Assembly (NCBI RefSeq): GCF_016545825.1
Contig: NC_052620.1
Span: 2,294,001 to 2,358,000, forward strand
Source: Eucalyptus grandis
Taxonomy: Eukaryota > Streptophyta > Magnoliopsida > Myrtales > Myrtaceae
Direction: 5' to 3'
Length of the DNA stretch: 64,000 nt
Shown here: one piece after another, positions 54,150-64,000 of the stretch
How positions within the stretch are numbered: position 1 is the first letter of the stretch
How the letters are laid out: every line of letters begins with the position of its first letter
Translations under genes and position numbers: made by a program
Notes under the pieces: generated by a model
The model's database searches: none
Told to the model about the DNA's origin: nothing
The model's input: the letters and a program-made list of their open reading frames with translations, nothing else

Positions 54150-54790
54150 GAAAGAAAAAAGAAAGGTAAACAAAAAGGAGCAAAGGGAAATTGATCCTAG
54201 CCATCCAAATTAATTGTGCGGGTAAGTCCATATCTACGAGATCAATCTTAAATCATAAATTGTTATCCTTAATTTTGCAGAATATTAATCTATAACACAT
54301 TCAATCAGCGCAATGCAGGAATGTCAGCTTATTGCTTTTTCACCTTGCTCCAATTAAAAGGTCACTAGGGTTCCAGTGTCTGTAGGAGCAAGGTGGAAAG
54401 AAGAAAGAAAAAAATAGAGAAGAAAAGGGAGGAAGAAAAGAGGTCATCAACGGAAGCCAAAGTGAGTTTCTTTTTTCCAGTTTGTTTTGGTCCACTTTTG
54501 ATTCAGAATTTTTGTCTACCCCGTCAAAATTGTCAACTTGTCCAATGAGGAATCTCTTATGGACAATGAGGTTGTCCCCGACATTCGAATTCGATACAAC
54601 CAGATCAAAGAAAAAAAGGAGAGCATTAGATGTAAGTTATATAATTTCTTTCTTCAATAAACACTTGTTTTTCTTTTCATTGATGCAAAGAAAATTGATT
54701 TCCCACAAACCAATCTTAATTCATATTCAGGTATCTCAAAGAGAAATCTCAACACAGAGCTTCATTTGCCATTACTAATCAATATCTTGT
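54150..54790 (+). repeat. Dispersed local unit, copy 3
   Basis: Same order of blocks, donor AAA/GTGAGTTTC (GT at 54462-54463), then GTTTGTTTTGGTCCACTTTT, CAATGAGGTTGTCCCCGACA and GCATTAGATGTAAGTTA as in 1640-1790 and 63520-63680. A remnant of the family start region follows near 54820-54880. Confidence 0.55.
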
Positions 54791-54894
54791 GATTCAACGG
54801 CTTGTTCATTCCCAAGATCTAATGGGACAAGCTGCGAATTCATAAGATATGATCGCCAATGGCAACAAATGAAGTACCTCTAGTCATCCGGAGC

Positions 54895-55215
54895 CACGCG
54901 ATGCACAAATCTTCCATTTATCTTTGTGTAGAGATGCTCTATTTGATCGGCTATGACCTATTTCCTCAGTCATTGGTCCATGTCATAGATCGTGACCAAG
55001 TGCATTAATCGTGGCATGGAACATTCCTTGGTCATGTGGGTCGTGGTCAAGCCAAGCGGCCATTGAGAATGATACGATGATCGAGTTCCTTGAGAATTGA
55101 TGATCTATGAATCCCTTTGATAAGATGTGACCATGCCTTGGGCTGAAATGAGCCACGATCTTGTGATGACCAAACCATGATGGTGCCACGATTAGCCACA
55201 ATGAGTCTAGAGAAA
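54895..55215. other. Insert within the local unit, origin unknown
   Basis: About 320 bp with no match elsewhere in the window, separating AATGGCAACAAATGA from CCACAATGAGTCTAGAG, which are nearly adjacent in copy I (51725-51745). ACAAATGA and ACAATGA at the edges could be an imperfect target duplication. Contains many GTGG/CCAC words and short inverted matches. Could be a small DNA transposon. Confidence 0.3.
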
Positions 55216-55679
55216 GATCAAGAATGTTGCAGTTGCCTCAAGTAGTCATAATGGCTACATAATGAGAAGGTACTGATTAAATCTCATAAAATAATTGGTA
55301 AGAATTTCTTACTAAATTTGGCATGACTAGATGAAAGATAAAAAGAATGTTAGATGAAACTTTGTGCTTTCTTTCTTCAATAGATATTCGTTTTCTTTCA
55401 TTGATGAAATTTCATTTCATATATAGTGGTGATTTGCATCTCTTCCTTTTCTTTTTTATCCTTCTTCTATTCTCGTCATAATTATAATTATTTGGACACT
55501 GTGTCAACCCATTCTATTCATTCACTTGTAAGTGTCGTGGGGAAATTGATTATCGACCAATGTGCCATAAACTAATAGTTTTATGGACGGATATGTGTAA
55601 AATGTGTTCGTTTTTCTTGATAAAAAGAAAAGGGAAGAGAACCTTTTTTTGTTGATATGTGCATTTAATTCGTTCATCT

Positions 55680-55876
55680 TTCTTGAATGTCTAACGGAAC
55701 GAAGCTTTGAAAACTGAATTAACGTTTTTCAACCGCTTTTCCACGCTTCATATAAGAGATGCGTACCTGCCAGTTAAACCTCCCAAACCATTCGATATTT
55801 CCTATCCAAGAGTTTCAGAGCCTAAGTTTTCCACCGAAGCTACACACCCAGAGAATTCTCTTCCGTCTCTGATTTG
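55680..55876 (+). promoter_or_regulatory. Promoter and leader of copy D
   Basis: TATAAG at 55751-55756, then GTTAAACCTCCCAAACCATT, TTCCACCGAAGCTACACA and AGAGAATTCTCTTCCGTCTC before ATG 55877. Same order as in the other copies, with TATA about 125 bp before the ATG. Confidence 0.5.
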
Positions 55877-56691
55877 ATGGAAAGAATGCCGAGCTCACAA
55901 CACGCGAACGGTGATGGCAACGATGGCAACGAGTTCGGAAAGCGCCAGCCACTTGCTCGGTTAGTCAAGGGCTTCTCCTACTTTAAGCAAATTCTACAGG
56001 AAAACCTTTTTGGCTGGCAGAGCAGCAATGCTGCGGATGGAGCAAGAGATGATCGAAATGTGAGGGTCGACCCAGAACGAGCGGAGGAAGGAGACGTTCC
56101 TATTTATCAGGTGGCGAAGGTTCAAGATCAAGAATTGATAGAGGGATCTGATGAAAGAAAGAGTGACGATTTTGTCGCGGGAGGAATTAGCGGAATCAAT
56201 ATGCGCCACCATCATCCCTTTTAAGTATTTTAAGTTCTGATGCTAAACTTCCATCTACGTGTAACTCGTGCTTTTAATATATGAATGCATTATTACCGAC
56301 CAAAAAAAAAAAAAACCCTGCGTCGGAAGCAAGAAGATCCTCACAATTGGCCGAAGAAGTTTCGATGGTGAGATCTCACGGACAGACAAGAGACGACGTG
56401 GTTTTCACACTCGATAGCACCTATAAGAGTTTAAGGGAGTGGCCATTGCTAGGCTTCAATCATGGAATGGAAGATCGAAGAGCAGCAATTCATGATCAAG
56501 ACTCGATGCAGAGATCGCACGGGCAGAGGAGTGACTGCGATGCTGTCGCGAATGCGAACAATGCTGGGGGTCGAGGCAGAGTGAATGGCCACAGCAGTTC
56601 CAGCATTTACGGGAGGAGGGCAAAAAGAAGGAGGAAGCCAAGAGGAAACGGAAGGAACGAAGGAGGAGGTCATCGCGTAAGCAATAGATAA
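55877..56691 (+). pseudogene. Repeat-family protein, copy D, interrupted
   Basis: Starts MERMPSSQHANGDGNDGNEF and stays open to a stop at about 56222, covering the head (to LVKGFSYFKQ), one repeat (DDRNVRVDPERAEEGDV, VQDQELIEGSDERKSDD) and the start of the next block. A roughly 100-bp insert with a poly-A tail (56217-56317) then breaks it. The frame resumes with ASEARRSSQLAEEVSMVRSH, GQTRDDVVFTLDST and a basic tail with GRRAKRRRKPRGNGR to 56691. The tail reads in a different frame from that of copy B, so a frameshift has also occurred. Apart from the insert it is one of the best-kept copies. Confidence 0.55.
56217..56317 (+). mobile_element. Short poly-A-tailed insert in copy D
   Basis: About 100 bp present in copy D but absent at the matching place in copies A, C and E, ending TTATTACCGACC and about 14 A. 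The end weakly resembles the reverse complement of the 2528 element's tail region (ATATAT, TTACC, ACC, poly-A). No clear target duplication. Probably a severely truncated retroposed tail. Confidence 0.4.
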
Positions 56692-57560
56692 AAAGATAAA
56701 TCACAAACTTTTTAGCTATGACGCATTTATTTTCTTGGAATCTCTCTCGCAAAGCGAGACGATTAGTTTGCTTTTCCTTTTCTAGGATTTTGTTAGGCAC
56801 TTCATCAATGGGTTCTCTCTGGGTACAAGGATTTGGGTGAAAATGATTTTCATGGAATTATCACTCTTTAGTCCAGGAGTCGCGTCTTGCCACAAACCAA
56901 ACAAGTGAGGATAAATTTTCTTGTGAAAATAAAGGGATCTTCCAGAAAGTTTGGATGTGAAGTCTTTGTGCTCTCTTATCCTTTCTGCTATCTTTTATTA
57001 TTGGAAATTTGGATCCGTCACATATCTAAGATGAAGAGCCAAATTATCTTGTTTCTTTATTTATTTTCTTTCTTTTGTTCATGAGGCTAATCAAATTCTA
57101 TCGACTCAAACATTAAGTGAGGGAATGTTTTACTGTTTACAAATCGAGCAAAATTATTCCTGTTGCAAAAATCCACGGTGCCATATACATATTGTAGTTA
57201 TTTGTTCTACTGCTATTATTACTACTATTAGTTTTATTACTCCTGCGGGTTTTCTTTATTCAATCGGCATATATATCTCTCCAATAAGATAATTACTAAC
57301 ATTTGTATCATAACTGAAGCTCCTCTATATTAGCCATTCTTTTCCCGCCAATGAACATTTGTAGTAGTAAATACAATGGAGTATCGAAGATTAGGAAAAA
57401 AAAAAAGAACAAATGAAAAGACACGTTTCGTTATCTTTTTCCTTTCACAATGGATTAGTTGATTTAATAAAATCAAAGACAATGTTAGTCAAATTGGATT
57501 CCTCGTAAATAGGGGCAACAAATGAGTAGACTCATTTAAAAATGAAAAGACTAGTGAAAA
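56692..57560 (+). other. 3' flank of copy D, uninterrupted version of copy B's flank
   Basis: TTCCAGAAAGTTTGGATG at about 56940-56957 followed by TTTGTGCTCTCTTATCC matches the two sides of the copia insertion next to copy B (8632-8649 and 17492-17530). Further matches follow to about 57560. No open frame is supported. Confidence 0.55.
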
Positions 57561-57779
57561 AATGTATGCGTTCAAATTGATAAGCGCAAAATATTGAATT
57601 TGATTTAATATAAATCAGTGCATAGTCAGTATATTTTAAATAATAAAGAATAAAAAACTAAAAAAGGATAACTCCATGGTTTTAACATGCATTTAATCTT
57701 CACTTTCTAACTAAGTATAAACCATGAGAGGGTGCGCATGTTGAGTTGTGACCTGATCTCTCTTCTTCTTTTGTTTCCA

Positions 57780-58500
57780 TTGTTTGTTTGAGGAGAAGTC
57801 GGGACACATCAACATGAGAATGAAGATTATTAGACGCTTGAAAATTAATTGAATGAATATTCTATTGTCAATAGAGAGATCTGAATAAGGCTGAAGTAAA
57901 ATTATGTTTTTACTTTTGGAAACTAATATAAATAAAGAAAACTAAGCAATGACGCTGCTGACATATTGAAACTTTGTCTTCTATGTTGTCTAGCTTGAAT
58001 AGCTAAATCTCTCTTAAGTCTTATTGAAAAAAGCAATATTACGTTGGTGATATGCAGGAAGTTAATCTTAAATATTTTCCAACTTTGTGTGGTTAAGGAT
58101 TCAACAAATTTCAAATAAGTTGAAGAGGTCATAAATTTATGTATGTAACCATCAAGATGTAGATACTCACGCGCTTTTACAGATGAAGAAGAAAAAGAAC
58201 CACATTCTCATACCATTTAAAAGAAAATTTAGAGACAGAGGAAAGGATCCGATGAGACATTTTCAGGTAGCTTCAGTGGTGATAAATATCTTAATACGGG
58301 GAATAAACAAAAAGTTACAAAAAGTTACAAAATGTGAATGGCTGCATTGGTTTTTCAGAAGGGGGTGTAATAAATCAGAGAAATAATATCAAATCATTAA
58401 TCCATTTTGAACAAATCAATAAACAGATATCATTGAGATAGAGATGAATCAACAGAATTACGTCATTTATTTGCAAACAATCAACAGGTACAATTTTTAG
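57780..58500 (+). repeat. Dispersed local unit (second type)
   Basis: Matches 51830-52450 and 61000-61520 in order (AAGAAAACTAAGCAATGA, CTCTCTTAAGT, TATTGAAAAAAGCA, GATGAAGAA). In reverse it also matches part of 18000-18790. No shared frame. Confidence 0.45.
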
Positions 58501-58585
58501 TGTAGTAAGTACTATCGTCTATAAAAGAATTAAGTTTGCTATGTATATATAAACTTTCATGATAAATTCACATATTTCAGTTGTT

Positions 58586-58617
<32 letters not shown>

Positions 58618-60050
58618 TTCGTAACCATTAGACGTTGTCACTTTACTTCGTGCAAAAATATGTATGGCAGAACTAAATATTTATCAAATAGATTGAGACA
58701 TCAAAAGTTGTTCTCTTAGGCCTTTTACTTTTGTTAGATTACTCTTTAAAGTTTTATTAGAAAAGGGAAATACCTATGCGTTGGACTGATCTTTATCTTC
58801 GAAATAACAATGAAAGAATTTGAGATCCCTTTTCCAAGTGTAATCCTATTCGTATGCTATCTTCATGACTCGCTTCCACTTAAACTCCAACTGCATGTCA
58901 AGAAATTGAAAGGCTTGTTACGGTCGATGGAACTTCTTATGACAAGGAACTAGCTTGAAAACAAGACTTCTTGTTGTTGACCAAAATTCTTACAAAAACT
59001 TTCTCCCCCATTGCCTGTGTGTGTCTATATATATATGTTATAATTGTATTCAAACTTCTCTAAGAAGAAAAGACTGTTTATCCATGGACTTCCACATTGA
59101 ATGTACTCAAAGGAAATTTTAGTATGATATATTAGATTTGATTAGATTATCAATATTATTATCACAATTATGACATCTTTTCTAAGAATGTGTGATTCTT
59201 CAATAAGATAGCTTGAAGATATACTACTCAGTATTATGATAGGCTCGTTACCTCTAGAATGTCGATACTGTAATTGCACAATGTCATAAGTTGGATGTCG
59301 ACACCATGATATTAAATGTAGTAAGTTTTTGAGGAATCTATATCCAAGTTAGCAATATAAAATGTCTGAGTTTTGTTTACGCTATCATATATAATGAGTA
59401 TTCCTCTTTATGTCATTTTTTTCTTGCTATTATCTTTTAAAAGCTAAATAATTGATGCACTAGCCCTTTTTGTTACCGACTTAAGCATTAGTTTCGTCAA
59501 CCCAATTTAAAGTTGTCGAAAGTGGTCTTCGCGTTGAGAATAATGTGAATTCATGCTTTGTTTACACCCATGAAAAAAAAAAAAAAGTGCTCCTGTGCAC
59601 TTCTTTAACGATCGAATAAGGCAATGCTCAATTTAAATATACACAAACACACATATATAAATGCTGTTGTATCCAACACTCAGCCCTTCCAATACCTATG
59701 CTAATAAAGTACGCTAGCATTTAGTTAATTGAGATTAGGGGGTAAATTTACCTAGTAAATTAATTCTAAAGGCTCAAAACTAGGGGAGGAACTTCAAAGT
59801 TAGAGGCAACTTTGTTAAAGTGCAATCCCACATCACTTAATTAGTGGGTTTTACAGCTCCCATATATCATTGAACAATTTATGCTTTCGACTTAAACTTT
59901 CTAACATGATATGAGACTAAACTTTAGCATTTCCTAGAATATAATACCGCATCTTCCTCCATCTTATAGATCAAGTTTTCGAATTAAACATTCTAATAAT
60001 TATACTTTGTAAGAATACTACTTTAGACCAAAACACTTACTGTTTTGAGC
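58501..60050. other. No gene seen; AT-rich with a long T run
   Basis: A run of about 29 T lies at 58586-58614. The remainder is AT-rich without a convincing frame or match. Confidence 0.4.
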
Positions 60051-60364
60051 GAACTTCTTGCGAACACTCGAGAACCCTAACATCGCCATTGCCATCGCCT
60101 CCCTGGCACTCGCTTGTCAGCGTCCCCATCAATTAGCCCCCCATCTATCTTTATTTTCTCTATCGTCTTCTTCTAGCGCGCAACCTCAGCTTTGAGGTCG
60201 TGAGCCTCAAATCCAATGTCTGCCATGCTCAACAAGCCACTGGACCGGGGGGATCATGTGATGGCTCGTGCACAGGTTGGTGATGACAACCCGACCCCAA
60301 TGACGGTCCAACAGTGGCTGGTGTGGACCTGTACTGCCGCTTTGCCCCTATTTGACGTGTTTTG
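60050..60364 (+). other. GC-richer fragment, unrecognised
   Basis: About 300 bp that stands out in composition. It includes GCCATTGCCATCGCCTCC and a frame from 60216 (MSAMLNKPLDRGDHVMARAQ) that runs on into the neighbouring repeat unit. The part before 60365 could be a captured gene piece; no family is recognised. Confidence 0.2.
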
Positions 60365-60990
60365 CTGGTGCAAGGAGGTGAACGGTTATGGAAAACCAGA
60401 AAAAGGAATAAAGAAAGACAAGAAAAGGAAAATAAAAAATAAAGAGGAGCAAAGGAGAGTCATCCTAGCCCATTCAAATTAATTGTGCAGATAAGACTAT
60501 ATCTTCAAGGGTAATTTTAAGATTTAAATAGTTATTCTTAATTTTAGAGAATCTTAGTCTATAAGGAAACATTTGATGAGGCAAAGAGAAAACTATATAA
60601 ATTTTAGAGAAACTACCGACTTGTAAATTGAATCCCATTCACTCAACCACATGCAGAACGACTTCTTTTTCCTTTCTTCCTTTCACCCTGCTCTGATGAA
60701 AAGGCCCCTAGGTTCCAACATCCATTGGAGCAAGGTGGAAAGACCATCAGAGCAAGGCTAAAGGAAGAAAGAAAAAGAGGAGACGGAAAGGGAGGAAGAA
60801 AAGAGGTCATCAACGGAAGCACAAAGTGAGTTTCTTTTCTACGTTTTGTTTTGGTCGACTTATGATTCAGATTTTTTGTCTACTCCGTCAAAATTGTCAA
60901 ATTGGTCGTACAGTATTCTCTTATGGACAATGAGGTTCTCAACATTCGAGTTTGACACAACTGAGTCAAAGAAAAGAAAAACAAGAGAAA
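60365..60990 (+). repeat. Dispersed local unit, copy 4
   Basis: Same order of blocks as 50930-51540, donor AAA/GTGAGTTTC (GT at 60826-60827), with a small local duplication of the TTGGAGCAAGGTGGAAAGA part near 60725. Confidence 0.55.
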
Positions 60991-60999
60991 ACTGAAGTG

Positions 61000-61520
61000 A
61001 GATGCTTTTGACATATGGAAAACTTTGTTATCTACGATTTCCAGCTTGATTAGCAAAATCTCTCTTAAGTTGTATTGAAAAAAGAAAGATTAGATAGGTG
61101 ATGTACGGTTAGTTAATCTGGAAAAAAATTTCTGACTTGAAGGGATTCGCAATTCAACAAATACTATATTAACCGGAGTTTATTTCACGAAAGAAAGCAC
61201 ACGACGGGGAACAGTCTTGAATATAGTTCTCTGAGTTACATAAAGCAGAAGGCACAAAAGAAAACCTTTCAAGGACGCAGATGCTTTCGCACGTAGAGAT
61301 TATGAAGAAAAGAAAAGATTTCCCAAGCCATTCCCAAGCTATTTAAGAAGACGAGAGGAATAGGATCTGATTTCAGATTTTTCTTACGAGAGCTAAATGC
61401 CTGGAATATACGGAAAGTCATGGACTCAGTCAACTCTTTGGTTTTTTTGATAAAGGGGAAGTGATTAGGTCAGAGGAATAATATCAAATCTTTAACTCAT
61501 AATGAACGAATCGATTAACA
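61000..61520 (+). repeat. Dispersed local unit (second type), another copy
   Basis: Matches 51950-52400 and 57940-58380: CTCTCTTAAGTTGTATTGAA, AAGAAAACCTTTCAAGGAC, GATCTGATTTCAGATTTTTC-like end. No gene seen. Confidence 0.45.
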
Positions 61521-61529
61521 GAAAGATCC

Positions 61530-62110
61530 TCCTTCCTTTGACCTTCCCCCAATTTTCATCGACTACACCAGTTTCGCTTCAACTCCATTGCACATGCTCC
61601 AAGATTTCAAGGTATTTTCACTTTTGACTTGATTTTTTCTTCTTCTTTTTTCTTTTATATTTCGATGTACGAATAGGCATAATCAATATGGAGAAACATT
61701 GATGCTCAAGTAAGTATATGTTACACATCTCCATATGTTGGTATTCCTTCGATTCTCGACTCTTCTTTTTCCAATTCTATTCAAGTTTTTCTTTTATGCG
61801 ACTTGTTTTTATGGTCGGCCTTTGATTAAGGATTTTTCAACTTCTTTGCTTTCTTTCTTCAACAGGTACTTGTATTTCTTTTCTTCGATGCAAAGATAAT
61901 CTTCCTTTAAGTATTAGGGTTCCATGTTTTCAATTTTCTTGTTATAAAGGAAATAAGTACATCACTGTTCTTTAAATTATATATAGAATATTAATCTTTT
62001 CAGTGGTGTTGATTCAGAAGAAACTAGTTAAAAACTGCTTTTCGAAAAGCTTCACTCTCAATAATAATTCGTTCTTCATAGGTCAAATCGACACTCACAA
62101 GTTAAACCTC
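61530..62110 (+). repeat. Older copy of the region downstream of A and E
   Basis: GATCCTCCTTCCTTT, CCATTGCACA, GATTTCAAGGTA, CATAATCAATATGGAGAAA and TTGATTAAGGATTTTTC follow the same order as 1390-1680 and 63270-63550 but with more differences. It lies just upstream of the E copy, so at least three such segments exist. Confidence 0.6.
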
Positions 62111-62539
62111 CACAACTCTGTTCCATTAGATCAGTGAGAGATACAGAATTTTTTCATCAAACCTACTCATTTTATCTAGCAACTACTCACGAATTCTATT
62201 TCTTATCATGATTTTGCATTCATACATAATCACTCAATCTTATGCAAGCACATAGCGCATGCTTGGATTCTCGTCTATATTATTTAGTTAAAACACAATT
62301 TTGTCTCACTTTTAACTTCATCAATGAACGACAACTGCTCATTAAGTAACAACACTAAGTTCACAATTTCTTTCTATGCATAATCCAATGTGCACAATCG
62401 CCTTAGCCTAGTATAAGTTGAAGCATAAATCCGATTGAATTTTGAGAAAAATCCTCATTAATTTGTGTGAAATGTATTGGTTTTTATTAAAGAAAGGAAA
62501 CAAGTAAAGAATTGTTTTTCATGATATGTGCGTTGTTCA

Positions 62540-62791
62540 GCTTTCTTGAATGTCTAAGGGAACAACACCGTAATGTAAATATCTTTTTCAACCACTTTAC
62601 AAATACTTGGCGCTCAATTCACTCTTCATATAAGAGACCAATACTTGCATGAAACCTCCACAAGCCATTCTATATATTATATCGAAAAGCTTCAGTAAGA
62701 AATCAACACACATAGCTCAAGTTTCCCACTGAAGCTACACAAGTTTTCGGTCCAAAGAGAACAGCCAGAATTCTCTTCTCTCTCTGATCAG
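62540..62791 (+). promoter_or_regulatory. Promoter and leader of copy E
   Basis: TATAAG at 62629-62634, then AAACCTCCACAAGCCATTC and AGAATTCTCTTCTCTCTCTG before ATG 62792. Almost identical to 605-861. Confidence 0.45.
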
Positions 62792-63235
62792 ATGAAACCA
62801 GCAGAAGATTCACAAGATACGATCAATAGCAGTGACGAGTTTGAAGAAAAATCAATCTTATCACAATCGCATCAGAGACTTGAAAAGCCGATAGAGTGAT
62901 CGCATTGAAGGGAAATCGACGATGATATTGGTGAGACCGGAGGGCAAGGGTCGACTCTAAACTAGAGGGAGAGAATGTCGTTCCTAATGATCAAACGACA
63001 AGGGTCAAAGGTCAAGAATCAGACAAAGGGATTGCATCGAAGGGAAAGCAACGATGTTATTGCGAGAGAAATTAGCGAAATCAGCCATGCATTGGAAGCA
63101 AGGGGATCGTCCCAATTGCAAAACATCGATGCCGGCGGTCAAGTTGGAGAATGGTCAAACGAATCGATGGTATCTATACTCCCTTGTGAAGCAATCTTTT
63201 ACAAGAAGGATTATGACCGTAATACGCTCCAATAA
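62792..63235 (+). pseudogene. Repeat-family protein, copy E, disrupted
   Basis: Same first 35 codons and same TGA (62897-62899) as copy A, then the family repeat out of frame with a second open stretch at 62975-63235. Lacks the 54 bp present in copy A near 1190-1244 (an in-frame loss of 18 codons in that stretch). Product unrecognised and probably not made. Confidence 0.5.
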
Positions 63236-64000
63236 GTGATGATCTACCATATCATAACAACCTTCTGATCCTCCTTCCTTTTGGTTCAGCTCCATTGCAC
63301 AGATGCTCCCCGATTTCAAGGTACCTACTTCTTTTGACTTGACTGAATCCAATGTTCAATTCGGTCCTACATTTCATAATTTAATTTATGTATAGATAAA
63401 ATCAATAGGGAGAAATACTAAGGCTCAAGTAATAATATTCTATACATCTCTGTGTTTTGGTAACTCCTTTGATTCTTGCAACTCTTCTATTTCCAATTCC
63501 TTTCGAGTTTCTTTTTCTGCAGTTTGTTTTGGTAGACTTTTGATTAAGAATTGTTCTCCACATCCTCTAAATTCTCAACTTTGCCATTGGGCTATCTCAT
63601 ACCAACAACGAGGTTGTCGTTGACATTTGAGTTCGACAAGATTGGGTATGAATAAGGAAAATATTAGATGTAACTTATTTGCTTTCTTTCTTCATCGATA
63701 TTCCTCTTTCTTTTCATTGATGCAAAGATTTATGTACAAGTGTAAAATGTTTCAGTTCTCTCAATATAAAGTAAATAAGTAAGGAACCGTCGTTTTAATT
63801 ATATGTAGAATATTAAAACTTTTAGTATTCTTGATTTAAAAATAACAAACTAATAATTGCTTTTCAAAAAACTTGGCCCTCAATAATCAACTTTTCATAT
63901 AGCGAATCAGCACTTGCAAATTAAACCTCCACAAGCCAATTTAAATCTTATATCCAGGTGTGTTAGAGAGAAATAACCGCATAGAGGAGAGCTTCAATTG

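Larger units (their letters stand above)
62431..64000 (+). repeat. Long direct duplication, copy 2 (partner 497-2131)
   Basis: Nearly identical to the left end of the window and continuing past its right edge. It carries leader, pseudogene E and the downstream flank. Confidence 0.85.

Noticed and set aside
60216..60482. 88-codon frame as a gene
   Set aside because: Its second half is the dispersed local unit that reads differently in the other copies, and the first half has no recognised match.

Overview
The window looks like nuclear DNA of a flowering plant, probably a eudicot. It is AT-rich and gene-poor. It holds Ty1/copia and Ty3 chromovirus LTR retrotransposons whose primer-binding sites match plant initiator-tRNA-Met, retroelement tails with long T runs, TATA boxes, plant-type splice signals and microsatellites. 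Nothing in it is bacterial or viral. The species cannot be fixed from sequence alone.

Three layers make up the window. (1) The base layer, at both ends and between the transposons (1-8649, 17492-20873, 46515-64000), is an old, repeatedly duplicated and inverted local repeat. Its most gene-like part is an unrecognised family encoding a hydrophilic, charged protein with an internal repeat of about 43 residues. Copies or remnants lie at 1-62(-), 862-1359(+), 7631-8356(+), 18790-18905(-), 19235-19964(-), 46680-46724(-), about 51720-51860(+), 55877-56691(+) and 62792-63235(+). Only 7631-8356 is a clean open frame of 241 codons. The others carry stops, frameshifts, deletions or insertions. Upstream of the better copies is a conserved promoter/leader with TATAAG. 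A 119-codon reading frame at 48066-48425(-) has similar downstream DNA and a truncated paralogue at 49885-50110.

(2) A complete but dead Ty1/copia element (8650-17491; 235-bp LTRs; target duplication GTTTG) lies in the 3' flank of the 7631-8356 gene. A 3.2-kb solo LTR of a Ty3 element (10982-14216) sits inside it.

(3) A 25.6-kb tandem Ty3 chromovirus array fills 20874-46514 in the order LTR-internal-LTR-internal-LTR-internal-LTR. A single 5-bp target duplication (AATTT) flanks the whole array. The C-terminal integrase/chromodomain tail and the roughly 3.15-kb LTRs fit the Tekay/Del group. All three internal regions are shortened, degenerate and share stop codons, so an already dead insertion probably expanded in place by unequal recombination. 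Each LTR has a CT-rich then GC-rich gene-like block, a strong splice donor, an AT-rich block, and a minisatellite with 12-14 CACGTG G-boxes.

The four LTRs and three internal regions also differ from one another by a recurrent CAG/CTG-to-CG or CCG change. This looks more like a methylation-linked sequencing or consensus artefact, or a CHG-directed mutation process, than ordinary decay. It is not apparent in the non-transposon duplication of 497-2131 and 62431-64000.

How the parts relate: there is no operon or pathway here. The window records a local gene-like repeat family expanding and decaying, with retrotransposons inserting into its flanks and one of them growing into a tandem array about 0.9 kb upstream of a family copy.
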